Position numbers and translations under genes: made by a program. This document shows, one piece after another, positions 24,654-33,049 of a DNA stretch of 64,000 bases (position 1 is its first letter; each line of letters starts with the position of its first letter). The stretch is from Paenibacillus sp. FSL R5-0912 (lineage in GTDB: Bacteria; Bacillota; Bacilli; Paenibacillales; Paenibacillaceae), in NCBI RefSeq assembly GCF_000758605.1, contig NZ_CP009282.1, forward strand, positions 1,798,001 through 1,862,000, given 5' to 3'. The notes beneath the pieces were generated by a model. The model was given only the letters and a program-made list of their open reading frames with translations, was not told the origin of the DNA and did no database searches.

Positions 24654-25495
24654 CAACTCTGAATTGGAAGCCTGCACTCCGACATCTGTTCATGATTCTC
24701 TTCAGCTTCGTCATGGTCTATCCGATTGTCTGGTGGATCGGGGCTTCGCTGAAGGATAGCACTGAGCTGAGTTCACCGGGTATCTTCCCGGCGGTCCCGC
24801 AATGGGAGAACTTCACCAAAGGCTGGAATTCGGTTCCCGGACATACCTTTACGGATTTTTATCTCAATACCTTCGGTCTTGAAATTGCTGTACTTATCGC
24901 AACCTTGCTATCCTGCACTCTGGTTGCCTTTGGTTTCGCAAGACTGGATTTTCCGCTGAAGAATTTCTGGTTCTCCATTCTGATGCTGACCCTGATGATG
25001 CCGGGACAGGTGCTGATCATCCCGCAGTATGCCTTGTTCCATCAATTAGGCTGGGTCAATACGTATTTGCCGTTTATCGTTCCCCATCTGCTGGCGGGCG
25101 GGGCCGGCGGGAGCTTCTTCGTCTTCCTGCTGATTCAGTTTATCCGCGGTGTTCCAAAAGAGCTTGATGAATCGGCCAAAATTGACGGCTGCTCCTGGTT
25201 CGGGATCTTCTGGAGAGTGGTTATGCCGCTGGCCTTCCCGGCGATCGTTACGGTGACCATCTTCTGCTTCCTGTGGAACTGGGATGATTTCCTGGGTCAT
25301 CTCCTCTACATCAACACGGTAGATAAGTATACAGTCGGCCTCGCGCTGCGCATGATCAACGATTCCCAATCTGCGGCGGAGTGGGGTCAACTGCTTGCTA
25401 TGTCGCTTGTATCCATTCTTCCGGCTACGCTCGTCTTCATGTTCCTGCAGAAGTATTTCGTAGACGGGATTGCGACAACAGGGATAAAGGGATAA
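24650..25495 (+). CDS. Sugar ABC transporter permease 2 (MalG/UgpE type)
   Basis: This is a 281-residue CUT1 permease, partner of the preceding gene. The N-terminal helix is LFMILFSFVMVYPIVWWIGA, and the EAA motif reads LDESAKIDGCSWFGIFWRVV. FFVFLLIQFIRGVPKE precedes it, as in MalG. It starts within the stop of permease 1. A stem-loop follows before the kinase gene. Confidence 0.95.
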   Translation: MTTLNWKPALRHLFMILFSFVMVYPIVWWIGASLKDSTELSSPGIFPAVPQWENFTKGWNSVPGHTFTDFYLNTFGLEIAVLIATLLSCTLVAFGFARLDFPLKNFWFSILMLTLMMPGQVLIIPQYALFHQLGWVNTYLPFIVPHLLAGGAGGSFFVFLLIQFIRGVPKELDESAKIDGCSWFGIFWRVVMPLAFPAIVTVTIFCFLWNWDDFLGHLLYINTVDKYTVGLALRMINDSQSAAEWGQLLAMSLVSILPATLVFMFLQKYFVDGIATTGIKG

Positions 25496-25519
25496 GATGT
25501 AAAAAAACATCCGTCACAT

Positions 25520-25565
25520 AACGGTAAAGCGCCCGAGCCTCATTCGCAGCTTTACCGTTTCTTTC
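25520..25565 (+). terminator. Terminator between permease and kinase genes
   Basis: An 11-bp perfect stem (AACGGTAAAGC at 25520-25530 with GCTTTACCGTT at 25549-25559) is followed by TCTTTC, a weak T-tract. It may let some transcription pass into the sensor gene. Confidence 0.7.
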
Positions 25566-25596
25566 GTGTGAACCGGAAGTGAAGGAAGGTAAGGAC

Positions 25597-27351
25597 TTGA
25601 CCAATCCTTTTAAAAAATTCAGAATCGACCGCCTGTTTTTCCACAGCTTTGCTATTGTGCTCATTCTAGTAATCGCAGTTACAGCTTGGACAAGCTACAG
25701 CAATTCATCCAAAGCCCTCGTGCAGACGACCTCCCATTACCAGCAGCGGCTGCTGGACGAATTGAATAATGAAATTACAACGCGGCTGGATATGATTGAG
25801 CAGATTTCACTGTCTACCTCACGGGACAATGAGCTGACGACCTTTCTGCTGAACAGGCAGGATGATTTCGAGCGGTACCGCAAGCGTGTAAGCGTTGAGA
25901 GTGCGCTCGCCAATCTGACCTATGCCATTCCTTTAATTCAGGGTATTGATCTATATATGGATGAACCTATGCCGAGTGAGAGCCAAAGCTACATCCAGTT
26001 CCGGAATATTATTGATCTGGATAAGCAGGAATGGTCCAAGCGTCTGGTGAAAAGCGACTTCGCCTGGTCCGGGGAATATACCATTCCCAGCTTTCAAGGG
26101 GACGTCCCGGTGCTTAGCTTCGCCCGGAAAATCATGTATGAGAATGACTATCTGGGCGTGCTGGTCGTCCATATTAAAGCCAAGGAAATCCGGCAGCTGC
26201 TGACCGGCAATTCCTCCGGGTCAAACCGCATCATGGCTGACAGCGAAGGGAAGCAGATTCTGAGGATCGGGGAGACGCTCGAACAGAACGAGTGGTCTAA
26301 GTGGATCGATCTCAAGAGTAAGAAGTCGGGCTATGTGCATATTCCGGGCAAAGCAGGTTCCGGCAACACCCTGCTGGTCTATTCCAGAATGGATAACTCC
26401 ATCTGGACGCTGATCGAATTCACGTCATGGAAGCAGATTACGGCAAGCAGTTTGAAGCTGGCAGAGTGGATCGGTCTGATCGGTATCGCAGCGATCCTGC
26501 TGGTGGTGCTGCTGACGCACTATCTGAGCAAGCAGTTTACCAAACCGATCAAGAAGCTTGTAAGCGCGATGCGCATGTATTCCGTCGGCGGCCACAAAGA
26601 GGAGCTGCCTACGGATTATGAGAATGAATTCGGTTATTTATTCTCCGGCTACCGCAAGCAGAACGAGCGGATTGAGGAGCTGTATCTCTCGCTGGAACGG
26701 CGTTATGAGCAGCAGCGGAAAGCTGAGATTGAAGCGCTGCAGGCCAATATCAATCCCCATTTCCTCTATAATATGCTGGATCAGCTAAACTGGATGGCAA
26801 TCGATGCCGGGCAGGAAGAGCTCAGCCGGATTCTGGAGCTGATGGGACAGATGTTCCGGATCGGCTTATCCAACGGGGCGAGCTTCATTACAATCTCTGA
26901 AGAGCTGCTGCACATCCGGTGTTATCTCGAAATCCAGCAGCTCCGCTGGGGGGAAGGGCTGGAATACAAGATCGAGGTAGCCCCGGAGCTACAGGATGTG
27001 TATATCCCGAAGCTTACCCTGCAGCCGTTCGTGGAGAATTCAATCGTACACGGATTCAATAAGCAGAGCAGCGGCGTTGTTGCTGTCTATATAGGCAGAG
27101 CAGAGGAGGCGCTGCAGATTATTATTGATGATAACGGAGCAGGCCTGAAGCAGCATGAAGAGCGGCCGCGTAAACGCCATACCGGCGGCTATGGCATTCG
27201 CAATGTGCGGGAGAGAATTGCCGGATATTTCGGCAATGGCTATGGGGTTACGCTGAAGGAACGTGAAGCAGGCGGAACCAGAGTAGAAGTGATTCTGCCT
27301 TTGCTTACAGAGGCTCCGGGGCAGCGACTAAGCGAGAATCGAATGAGCTAA
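25597..27351 (+). CDS. YesM-type sensor histidine kinase
   Basis: This is a membrane histidine kinase of about 584 residues. It has a first membrane helix (FFHSFAIVLILVIAVTAW), a long extracytoplasmic dCache-like sensor region (about residues 40-290), and a second helix (WIGLIGIAAILLVVLLTHYL). A HAMP-like segment follows, then the HisKA_7TM-type box EALQANINPHFLYNMLDQLN with phospho-acceptor His, and a HATPase domain (LQPFVENSIVHGF, IIDDNGAGL, GYGIRNVRERI). I prefer TTG 25597 because AAGGAAGG lies 7 bases upstream; GTG 25579 is possible. It pairs with the AraC-type regulator downstream and probably senses the sugar or binding protein of the adjacent transporter. Confidence 0.93.
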   Translation: MTNPFKKFRIDRLFFHSFAIVLILVIAVTAWTSYSNSSKALVQTTSHYQQRLLDELNNEITTRLDMIEQISLSTSRDNELTTFLLNRQDDFERYRKRVSVESALANLTYAIPLIQGIDLYMDEPMPSESQSYIQFRNIIDLDKQEWSKRLVKSDFAWSGEYTIPSFQGDVPVLSFARKIMYENDYLGVLVVHIKAKEIRQLLTGNSSGSNRIMADSEGKQILRIGETLEQNEWSKWIDLKSKKSGYVHIPGKAGSGNTLLVYSRMDNSIWTLIEFTSWKQITASSLKLAEWIGLIGIAAILLVVLLTHYLSKQFTKPIKKLVSAMRMYSVGGHKEELPTDYENEFGYLFSGYRKQNERIEELYLSLERRYEQQRKAEIEALQANINPHFLYNMLDQLNWMAIDAGQEELSRILELMGQMFRIGLSNGASFITISEELLHIRCYLEIQQLRWGEGLEYKIEVAPELQDVYIPKLTLQPFVENSIVHGFNKQSSGVVAVYIGRAEEALQIIIDDNGAGLKQHEERPRKRHTGGYGIRNVRERIAGYFGNGYGVTLKEREAGGTRVEVILPLLTEAPGQRLSENRMS

Positions 27352-27364
27352 GTGGAAGGCAGAA

Positions 27365-27381
27365 GTGGGAGCGCTTCCCAC
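27365..27381. promoter_or_regulatory. GTGGGA-N5-TCCCAC palindrome, cre/LacI-operator-like
   Basis: A 17-bp symmetric element with core AGCGCT lies in the 94-bp gap between the kinase and regulator genes. The centre matches LacI/CcpA-type operators, but the outer bases differ from the usual cre consensus (G in place of A at two positions). It could be a local LacI-family site or a short hairpin. Confidence 0.4.
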
Positions 27382-27445
27382 GCCGGGCAGGGCAGATAAC
27401 GTTGCGGCGGATAGGATAGCAAGGAAGCTTAAGGAGGCAGAGACG

Positions 27446-29050
27446 ATGTGGAAAATCGCCATTATTGATGATGAGCGACAGGTCCTCCAGGGGATGAAGC
27501 GGGCGATCCCATGGGATGAACTGGATGCAGAATGGGCCGGGGAAGCACTTAACGGGGAGGATGGTCTGGAGATGATCCGTGCAACCTGTCCGGATATTGT
27601 GATTACCGATATCTATATGCCGGTGATGAGCGGCCTCGAGATGATGGAGCATCTCAGGAAGGAAGGCTTCAAGGGCAAAATTATTATTTTGAGCGGATAT
27701 TCAGACTTTGAGCATGCCAGACAAGCACTCAGGCTTCAAGTAAGTGACTATGTCTCCAAGCCGATCAGTCTTCCGACGCTTAAGTCGATACTGGGCAAGA
27801 TCACCGAGGAGCTTATCAAGGAGGAGGAGGAGCGGATCAGACAGGGGGAGCTTGAGCTGAAGATGATGCTGTATGAGCCCTTTGTCGAGAAAGAATGGGT
27901 TCGTTCCGCAGCAGTCGGTACCTTGGACCCCTCTTACCGGAACAATACCCATCTGCCGCCTTCTTATCAGTATTGGCTGGAACGCAAGCATGCCACCATC
28001 GGTATTGAGCTGATCCGCGATGAGCGGGCCAGTTCCTTCTCTGTCTCCGACTGGAATCTGTTTCGCTTCGCCGTCAGCAATATTGCCTGTGAGGTTGCGC
28101 GCAGGTTTTTCACGGACATGGAATATACAGAGCTGAACAGCAATAGGGCATTATTAATTATTCATCCCGGGGAAGAGTGCGTGTACCGGCTGGAGGAGCT
28201 TGGGACCCGGCTGATCGACAGTATCAGCTCGTATCTGAGGCTGGTAATACGTATCGGAATCGGAGGACTGAAGGAAACGTGGATCAAGATCCCCGAATCG
28301 ACGGAAGAGGCTTTCCGTGCGATGGATCAGGGAGCCTTGCGGATGAATCCGGCTTATGAAGTGTATCAGTACCGGGAGAGCAGCAGCGGCGGGCAGGAGA
28401 GGGGGGCACTGTTTCCGGTCAAGTTCTCCTATAAGCTGGCCGCTGCGATGAAGGCATCGCAGGAAGCCGAAGCCCAGCAGCTTGTAAGCGAATATGTCAC
28501 CGAGCTGCAGAAACAGCAAGGGGTCTCCGCCGGCTACGTGCAGATGCTTGGCAGCGAATTGTGGGGAATCATAACCTACTCGCTGTATGAATCGGGACTG
28601 GTGCTGGATGATCTGTTCACCAATGACCAGATTGCCAAAGAGATCGGTAATCTGGCAGTGCCCGACCAGCTGGCAGGCTGGTTGTCCGCCAAAATAACCG
28701 CAATCTGCGCCAGCCGGCAATGGAAAGGCAGCAGCAAACACAGGCAGGTTGTTGATTTCATGACCAGCTATATTCATGAGCACTATGCGGAAGAGCTTAC
28801 GCTGGCCGATCTGTCAGACAAGGTATATATCTCGCGGAATCATCTGTCCATTATCTTCAAGAATATTACCGGTGAAACCTTCAACAATTACCTGACCCGG
28901 GTGCGGATTGAGAAAGCACGAGAGCTATTAATGGAACGGAATATGCTGGTCTACGAAGTGGCAGAACGGGTGGGCTACAAAAACATTCCTTACTTCAGCA
29001 CGCTGTTCAAGAAAATCACCGGCATGAACCCTACAGAGCTGATCAACTAA
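27446..29050 (+). CDS. YesN-type response regulator with AraC DNA-binding domain
   Basis: This is a 534-residue regulator. The N-terminal receiver has IIDDERQVLQGMK, the phospho-acceptor Asp in VITDIYMPVMSGLEM, and YVSKPIS with the conserved Lys. The middle, about 250 residues, is a poorly conserved linker. The C-terminal AraC double helix-turn-helix begins at YIHEHYAEELTLADLSDKVY and ends GYKNIPYFSTLFKKITGMNP. ATG 27446 is set by AAGGAGG (27431-27437). The pair with the preceding kinase is a typical carbohydrate-uptake two-component system; the nearby binding-protein operon is the likely target. Confidence 0.95.
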   Translation: MWKIAIIDDERQVLQGMKRAIPWDELDAEWAGEALNGEDGLEMIRATCPDIVITDIYMPVMSGLEMMEHLRKEGFKGKIIILSGYSDFEHARQALRLQVSDYVSKPISLPTLKSILGKITEELIKEEEERIRQGELELKMMLYEPFVEKEWVRSAAVGTLDPSYRNNTHLPPSYQYWLERKHATIGIELIRDERASSFSVSDWNLFRFAVSNIACEVARRFFTDMEYTELNSNRALLIIHPGEECVYRLEELGTRLIDSISSYLRLVIRIGIGGLKETWIKIPESTEEAFRAMDQGALRMNPAYEVYQYRESSSGGQERGALFPVKFSYKLAAAMKASQEAEAQQLVSEYVTELQKQQGVSAGYVQMLGSELWGIITYSLYESGLVLDDLFTNDQIAKEIGNLAVPDQLAGWLSAKITAICASRQWKGSSKHRQVVDFMTSYIHEHYAEELTLADLSDKVYISRNHLSIIFKNITGETFNNYLTRVRIEKARELLMERNMLVYEVAERVGYKNIPYFSTLFKKITGMNPTELIN

Positions 29051-29055
29051 ATCAA

Positions 29056-29283
29056 ATGGATCTGTCAATCGCCATTCTGTCTTATCCAGGAGGCGAATTG
29101 GCCCAGGTTACCAGCTGCTGTTCTGATTGACGGGCATGAAGGAAGACGCTGGAGCTGGTCACCGCCATCTATGAAGCCTCGATTACCGGGCGGCCGGTAA
29201 CTCTTCCATTAGCTAAGGACTGTATGCTGTATACGAGGGACGGTATTCTCGCCAATGCCCCGCGGTTCCCTCTCGGCAGCTGA
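29056..29283 (+). pseudogene. Remnant of a Gfo/Idh/MocA-family oxidoreductase
   Basis: Between the regulator and the intact oxidoreductase gene lie pieces of another family member. From ATG 29056 one frame reads MDLSIAILSYPGGELAQVTS and hits a stop at 29128. From 29143 a second frame reads KTLELVTAIYEASITGRPVT and ends in PLAKD...APRFPLGS at a TGA at 29281. Both segments match the C-terminal half of Gfo/Idh/MocA proteins. The NAD-binding half is missing and there is a frameshift between the pieces. It is not a working gene. It suggests that the ancestral operon carried two oxidoreductases. Confidence 0.75.
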
Positions 29284-29299
29284 TAAGGGAGGTAAGAAT

Positions 29300-30382
29300 A
29301 TGACAGTGAAATTCAGCATTATCGGCGGAGCGGGCTTCCGCGCACAATATTTCCTCAGAATCGCCCGTTCCATGCCGGACCGCTTTCAGATTAGCGGGCT
29401 TGTGGTAAGGGATGCGGCCAAAGGCAGAGCCATGGAAGAAGCATGGGGGGTTCAGACTTACCGTTCTCTTGAAGAGCTGCTTACGAGCGAAACCCCGGAT
29501 TTCGTGCTTGTCTCGGTCAGCGGCCGGGCATCCCTGGATTATCTGTACCTCTTGGCAGAGAGAGGCATCCCGGCGCTGACGGAGACGCCGCCTGCCGCAA
29601 GTCTGGAGGAGCTTGAGCAGCTGCACAAGGAACTGACTATGCACGGTGCGCGGATTCAGGTAGCCGAGCAGTATCCTTATCATCCGGTGCAAGAGGCGCG
29701 GCTGTCGCTGATCCGTTCGGGCAGACTCGGACGGATCACGGAAACAACGGTGTCCGTCTCGCATATGTATCATGGAGCAAGCCTGATCCGCAGGATGCTT
29801 GGGCTCGGTTTCGAGGAAGCTAACATTAGGGCTATGCGGTTCGGGTCCCGCTGGATTAACGGCCCTACCCGCAGCGGCCCTCCGGCTGAGGACAAGCTGA
29901 TTCCTCTGAAAAGAGACCTTGCCTGGCTGGATTTCGGAGACCGGCTGGGAATATACGACTTCACCAAGGATCAGCACCGCTCCTGGACCCGTTCGAATCA
30001 CCTCTCCGTGCGCGGAGAGCGGGGAGAAATCTTCGACAACCGTGTGCTGATTCAGCAGGATAACCTGGTTCCGCTTCAGCTGGAGCTGAGACGCATCAAC
30101 AAGGGGGAACTGGAGAATGCCGAAGGCTATTATCTTCAAGGGATAATCTGCGGTGAACAATGGCTCTACAACAACCCGTTCACCCCTGCAAGGCTGTACG
30201 ATGATGAGATCGCGATTGCGGCCTGTCTGGATAAAATGGCTGGCTATGCCGCCGGCGGCCCCGGATTCTATGGACTGGAGGAGGCCTCACAGGATGTGTA
30301 CCTCGGACTGATGATTGAGCAGGCGATACAGACCGGTGAGACCGTCAGAACTGAGCGGCAGTGCTGGGCGGGTGAGAGGTAG
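29300..30382 (+). CDS. Gfo/Idh/MocA-family oxidoreductase
   Basis: This is a 360-residue NAD(P)-dependent sugar or inositol-type dehydrogenase. The N-terminal Rossmann motif reads FSIIGGAGFRAQYFLRIA, somewhat unlike the usual GxGxxG. LLAERGIPALTETPPA stands at the conserved EKP position (Lys replaced in TETPP), so the classical catalytic Lys seems absent. QVAEQYPYHPVQEARLSLIR follows in the second domain. ATG 29300 has GGGAGG just upstream; the open frame runs back to 29255, inside the remnant. The substrate is unknown. Position behind a sugar transporter and YesMN pair suggests a role in catabolism of the imported sugar. Confidence 0.85.
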   Translation: MTVKFSIIGGAGFRAQYFLRIARSMPDRFQISGLVVRDAAKGRAMEEAWGVQTYRSLEELLTSETPDFVLVSVSGRASLDYLYLLAERGIPALTETPPAASLEELEQLHKELTMHGARIQVAEQYPYHPVQEARLSLIRSGRLGRITETTVSVSHMYHGASLIRRMLGLGFEEANIRAMRFGSRWINGPTRSGPPAEDKLIPLKRDLAWLDFGDRLGIYDFTKDQHRSWTRSNHLSVRGERGEIFDNRVLIQQDNLVPLQLELRRINKGELENAEGYYLQGIICGEQWLYNNPFTPARLYDDEIAIAACLDKMAGYAAGGPGFYGLEEASQDVYLGLMIEQAIQTGETVRTERQCWAGER

Positions 30383-30432
30383 CACGGGTTAACTTGATTC
30401 AACAATGTATGTATCAGCTAACCTATTCAATA

Positions 30433-30491
30433 AGAGATTTTCTTGCGCGGGTGTCGTAGCAATTCCCAGCATACAGGAATCTCTTTTTTTG
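30433..30491 (+). terminator. Probable terminator after the oxidoreductase gene
   Basis: A 7-bp outer stem (AGAGATT at 30433-30439, AATCTCT at 30478-30484) encloses a long 38-base loop and is followed by a run of seven T. The long loop makes it weaker than the others. Confidence 0.55.
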
Positions 30492-30666
30492 CTTTTAACA
30501 AGGGTGAGGTGCCAGGTTCATTGCAAAGTGATTGAGACTATAGAGTAAATCTGCCGTTAATCCAAAATTTTATATTAAATTTATAATTTTAAAGGAATAA
30601 TTATCCAGAATAAGATATAATATGATCTGTGTTATATTTCTCATTTAATAAGACGTGGAGGTTGAA

Positions 30667-31059
30667 ATGATGAGGAGAACTGTCGATAAATACATCCGTC
30701 TATCTCTAATCGGAATCCTTGTTGCGGGTGCAGCCAGTCTGGGTGTAAGTACTACGAAGGCCTATGCAGCGGATAACTTCACCCTGGCAGCAGGGAATAA
30801 CTCTGCCTTGGACGTGGCTCTGTTCGCTCAGCCGCCATGGCCGCCCAATGTAACTGCAGATGATATTGCAAACACCATTACAGGCGCGAACGAGAAGATG
30901 GAGTATTCCACCGATGGGGGCTTGAATTGGACTGCCTATGATCCAGTCAACCCGCCGGTCTTCTACGGTGCGGTAACGGTGCTGGTGCGGATAGCGGGAG
31001 ACAGCGTGAATTACATTCCGGCCGGGTTCATCACAACGCTGACCTTTACGCCGGATTAA
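30667..31059 (+). CDS. Small secreted single-domain protein (Ig-like surface type)
   Basis: This is a 130-residue predicted secreted protein. A basic N-terminus and hydrophobic segment (LSLIGILVAGAASLGVS) lead to a likely signal-peptidase site after AYA. The mature part is one domain with MEYSTDGGLNWTAYDP and VTVLVRIAGDSVNYIPAG. That signature is seen repeated in large S-layer-anchored proteins of Paenibacillus; here it occurs once with no anchor. GTGGAGG lies 5 bases before ATG 30667. The function is unknown. It may be a remnant or an accessory of a larger surface protein. Confidence 0.7.
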   Translation: MMRRTVDKYIRLSLIGILVAGAASLGVSTTKAYAADNFTLAAGNNSALDVALFAQPPWPPNVTADDIANTITGANEKMEYSTDGGLNWTAYDPVNPPVFYGAVTVLVRIAGDSVNYIPAGFITTLTFTPD

Positions 31060-31164
31060 TATCAGCTCCCCATCTAGTTCAACGCGAGACCCTTAAGTTC
31101 AATGCTTATCGGAACAGACTCCAGCGATACCGGAGCCATAAGGTGATAATGTTCTATCCGAAGG

Positions 31165-31203
31165 GATCAGCAGGCTTTATCGAGGCTGCTGATCTCTTTT
31201 TTT
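31165..31203 (+). terminator. Terminator after the small secreted protein gene
   Basis: A 9-bp perfect stem (GATCAGCAG at 31165-31173, CTGCTGATC at 31186-31194) with a 12-base loop is followed by C and eight T. Confidence 0.85.
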
Positions 31204-31309
31204 GCGGAGTAAGCAAGGATTTAGCCTTAGAAATTACTGCCTCAAGTACCATATCCCTAATCAGCAGCGGTTGCTATAATGTGGAAGAAGAGGATAAAGT
31301 GAACTACAC

Positions 31310-31500
31310 ACCACCTAAGAGGTGGGTGCTTCTTGGTCAATAGAGCTACTGCTCCAAGTTTACCCAAGCTTATAGGCTAGTTCCTAACCCGCTAATGGCC
31401 ATTTACATGGCTAGTTGTAGAAGATTCAGTGCCGCATTCCGGTCTCTGTCATGCTCTGTATGACAGGCAGGACAGGACCACTCCCGTACGGCTAGGTTCT
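31310..31500 (-). ncRNA. Candidate TnpB guide RNA (omega RNA) region
   Basis: In IS605-type elements the TnpB guide RNA derives from the 3' end of tnpB and the right-end hairpin, with its guide taken from DNA just beyond the element. Here that corresponds to the minus strand from the tnpB tail through the CCACCT/AGGTGG hairpin to about 31310. The guide would read into the bases below 31300. This is family knowledge applied to position; no transcript evidence exists. Confidence 0.4.
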
Positions 31501-32477
31501 TTACTTCTGCATTTTTGTAGCCACAGCAGGAACACAATTGACTGCTTGCAAAGTGTTTGGGGGCAATGATTAATTCTCTGCCGTACCATTTCGCTTTGTA
31601 GGTCAGCATGTCTCTGAACAGGCTCCAAGACACTTCGGATATGGCTTTGGCTAACTTATGATTCTGCATCATGTTCTTTACACGCAAGTCCTCCATCACG
31701 ATCACTTGGTTTTCGTTTATCATTTGGGTGGACGTTTTGTGCAAAAAGTCTTTCCGTTGATTCGCTATTTTTTCATGCAGTCTGGCGACCTTCAGCCTTG
31801 CTTTATACCGGTTACGGCTACCTTTCTTCTTTCGTGACAAGTCCTTTTGCAGCTTGGCTAATCGTTGTTCAGACTTCCGCAAGTACTTCGGATTCGGTAT
31901 GATTTCGCCATGTGAAGGAATCGCAAAGTCTTTCAACCCCAGATCCACACCGATCTTCGTCTCGAGTGGGGGGCAATGGGATGATATCCGTTTCCACCAA
32001 TACGGAAGCGTAATATTTTCCCGTGGGTGTTTTGGAAATGGTGCATGATTTAATACGTCCCTCGAATGGACGGTGCAGCTTGATTTTGATTTTCGTTTTT
32101 AGTTTAGGAATTTTGATCCTTCCATCTGTAATGGAAATGGTTCCCTTCTGGTTATTGGTTGTGAAGCTATGGCTATTCCTCTTCTTGCTCTTGAATTTTG
32201 GAAATCCCGCGTTCGGTTCACGGAAGAAATTCTGATACGCCTTCTCTAAGTGAAGCTGGGCATTGGCTAAGGCTAGACTATCCACTTCTTTCAGCCAGCC
32301 AAAATCCTTTTTGTAGGGCGCAGGTGTCGTTTGGAGCATCGTTTCCGTTTGCTTGTAATGTTCAATCTTATCTGCAAGCATTCGATTGTAGATGAAGCGA
32401 ACTGCGCCGAATACTTTAGTGAAGTACTGCTCTTGCTTATAGGTGGGATGGATTCGATACTTATAAGCCTTTAACAC
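31403..32477 (-). pseudogene. tnpB: TnpB RNA-guided nuclease, frame-interrupted
   Basis: Two overlapping frames together encode one TnpB. The first (32477-31869) starts MLKAYKYRIHPTYKQEQYF and covers the N-terminal and wedge/REC part. The second (from about 31970 to 31403) holds the RuvC nuclease: Asp in [12 protein letters not shown], Glu in VIVMEDLRV, Asp in [12 protein letters not shown], and the zinc finger CSCCGYKN...CPAC. The frames meet at a run of six G (31968-31973 on the plus strand); one base gained or lost there restores a full-length protein of about 360 aa. All catalytic residues remain. It is either a genuine inactivating slip, a translational frameshift, or a homopolymer sequencing error. 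Confidence 0.85.
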
Positions 32478-32486
32478 CTGTCCACC

Positions 32487-32906
32487 TCATTTCTGACCTT
32501 GAGATTCGATGTACTTCCGGATGACTTCAATCGGCGCACCGCCAGTCGTCAGTAGACAATAACTTCTGGACCAGAAATATTCCTTCCACAGCTGTTGACG
32601 AATTACAGGAAATTCTTTCTTAATTAGACGGGAGGATGCACTCTTATAAGCGTTCAGAAATTTAGAAATATCGCTATTGGGGTGAGCTTTCATTAGAATG
32701 TGAACATGATCCTTGTCATGCTTCCATTCCTGCAGGGTGATATTGTAATTAGGCTGAATAGACTCAAATATCTCTTGTAACCGATTCGAAATGTCATCGT
32801 CTATTACTTTTCTGCGGTACTTCACGACTAGAACAAGATGATAATGAAGAGAGAATACTGAATGATTATTTGTGTCTAATTCCACGGATATCACAACCCA
32901 TTTCAT
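32487..32906 (-). CDS. tnpA: IS200/IS605-family Y1 transposase TnpA
   Basis: This is a 139-residue HUH single-strand transposase. The metal-binding motif is HDKDHVHILMKAH (HVH), and the catalytic Tyr lies in PIEVIRKYIESQG near the C-terminus. VFSLHYHLVLVVKYRRKV is the family N-terminal strand. Length is normal and the frame intact, so the element may still move even with a broken tnpB. It ends 9 bases before the tnpB start. Confidence 0.94.
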   Translation of the reverse strand: MKWVVISVELDTNNHSVFSLHYHLVLVVKYRRKVIDDDISNRLQEIFESIQPNYNITLQEWKHDKDHVHILMKAHPNSDISKFLNAYKSASSRLIKKEFPVIRQQLWKEYFWSRSYCLLTTGGAPIEVIRKYIESQGQK

Positions 32907-33049
32907 AATACTACTGAATAGTTTTATTGTAATATTTTAGGTTGTATTTGTCTATGAGAAAGACCGCTGACATTCATCCCGCCACTTAGAGAAGTGGGGG
33001 AATTCTGACAGCTAACTGTTAAAATATATTCACGAAAGGATAGATAAGA

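Larger units (their letters stand above)
31300..33003 (-). mobile_element. IS200/IS605-family insertion sequence with tnpA and interrupted tnpB
   Basis: This element of about 1.7 kb carries tnpA and tnpB, both on the minus strand with tnpA upstream. No terminal inverted repeats are expected in this family. Instead, subterminal hairpins mark both ends: 32978-33000 (GCCACTT/AAGTGG core, loop AGAG) near the tnpA side and 31311-31325 (CCACCT/AGGTGG, loop AAG) on the tnpB side. Exact cleavage points cannot be fixed by reading alone. It sits between the small secreted-protein gene and the SLH-protein gene. Confidence 0.85.

Noticed and set aside
29213..30160. Long minus-strand open frame opposite the Gfo/Idh gene
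   Set aside because: The plus strand encodes a clear family protein; the minus frame has no family resemblance and is a shadow.
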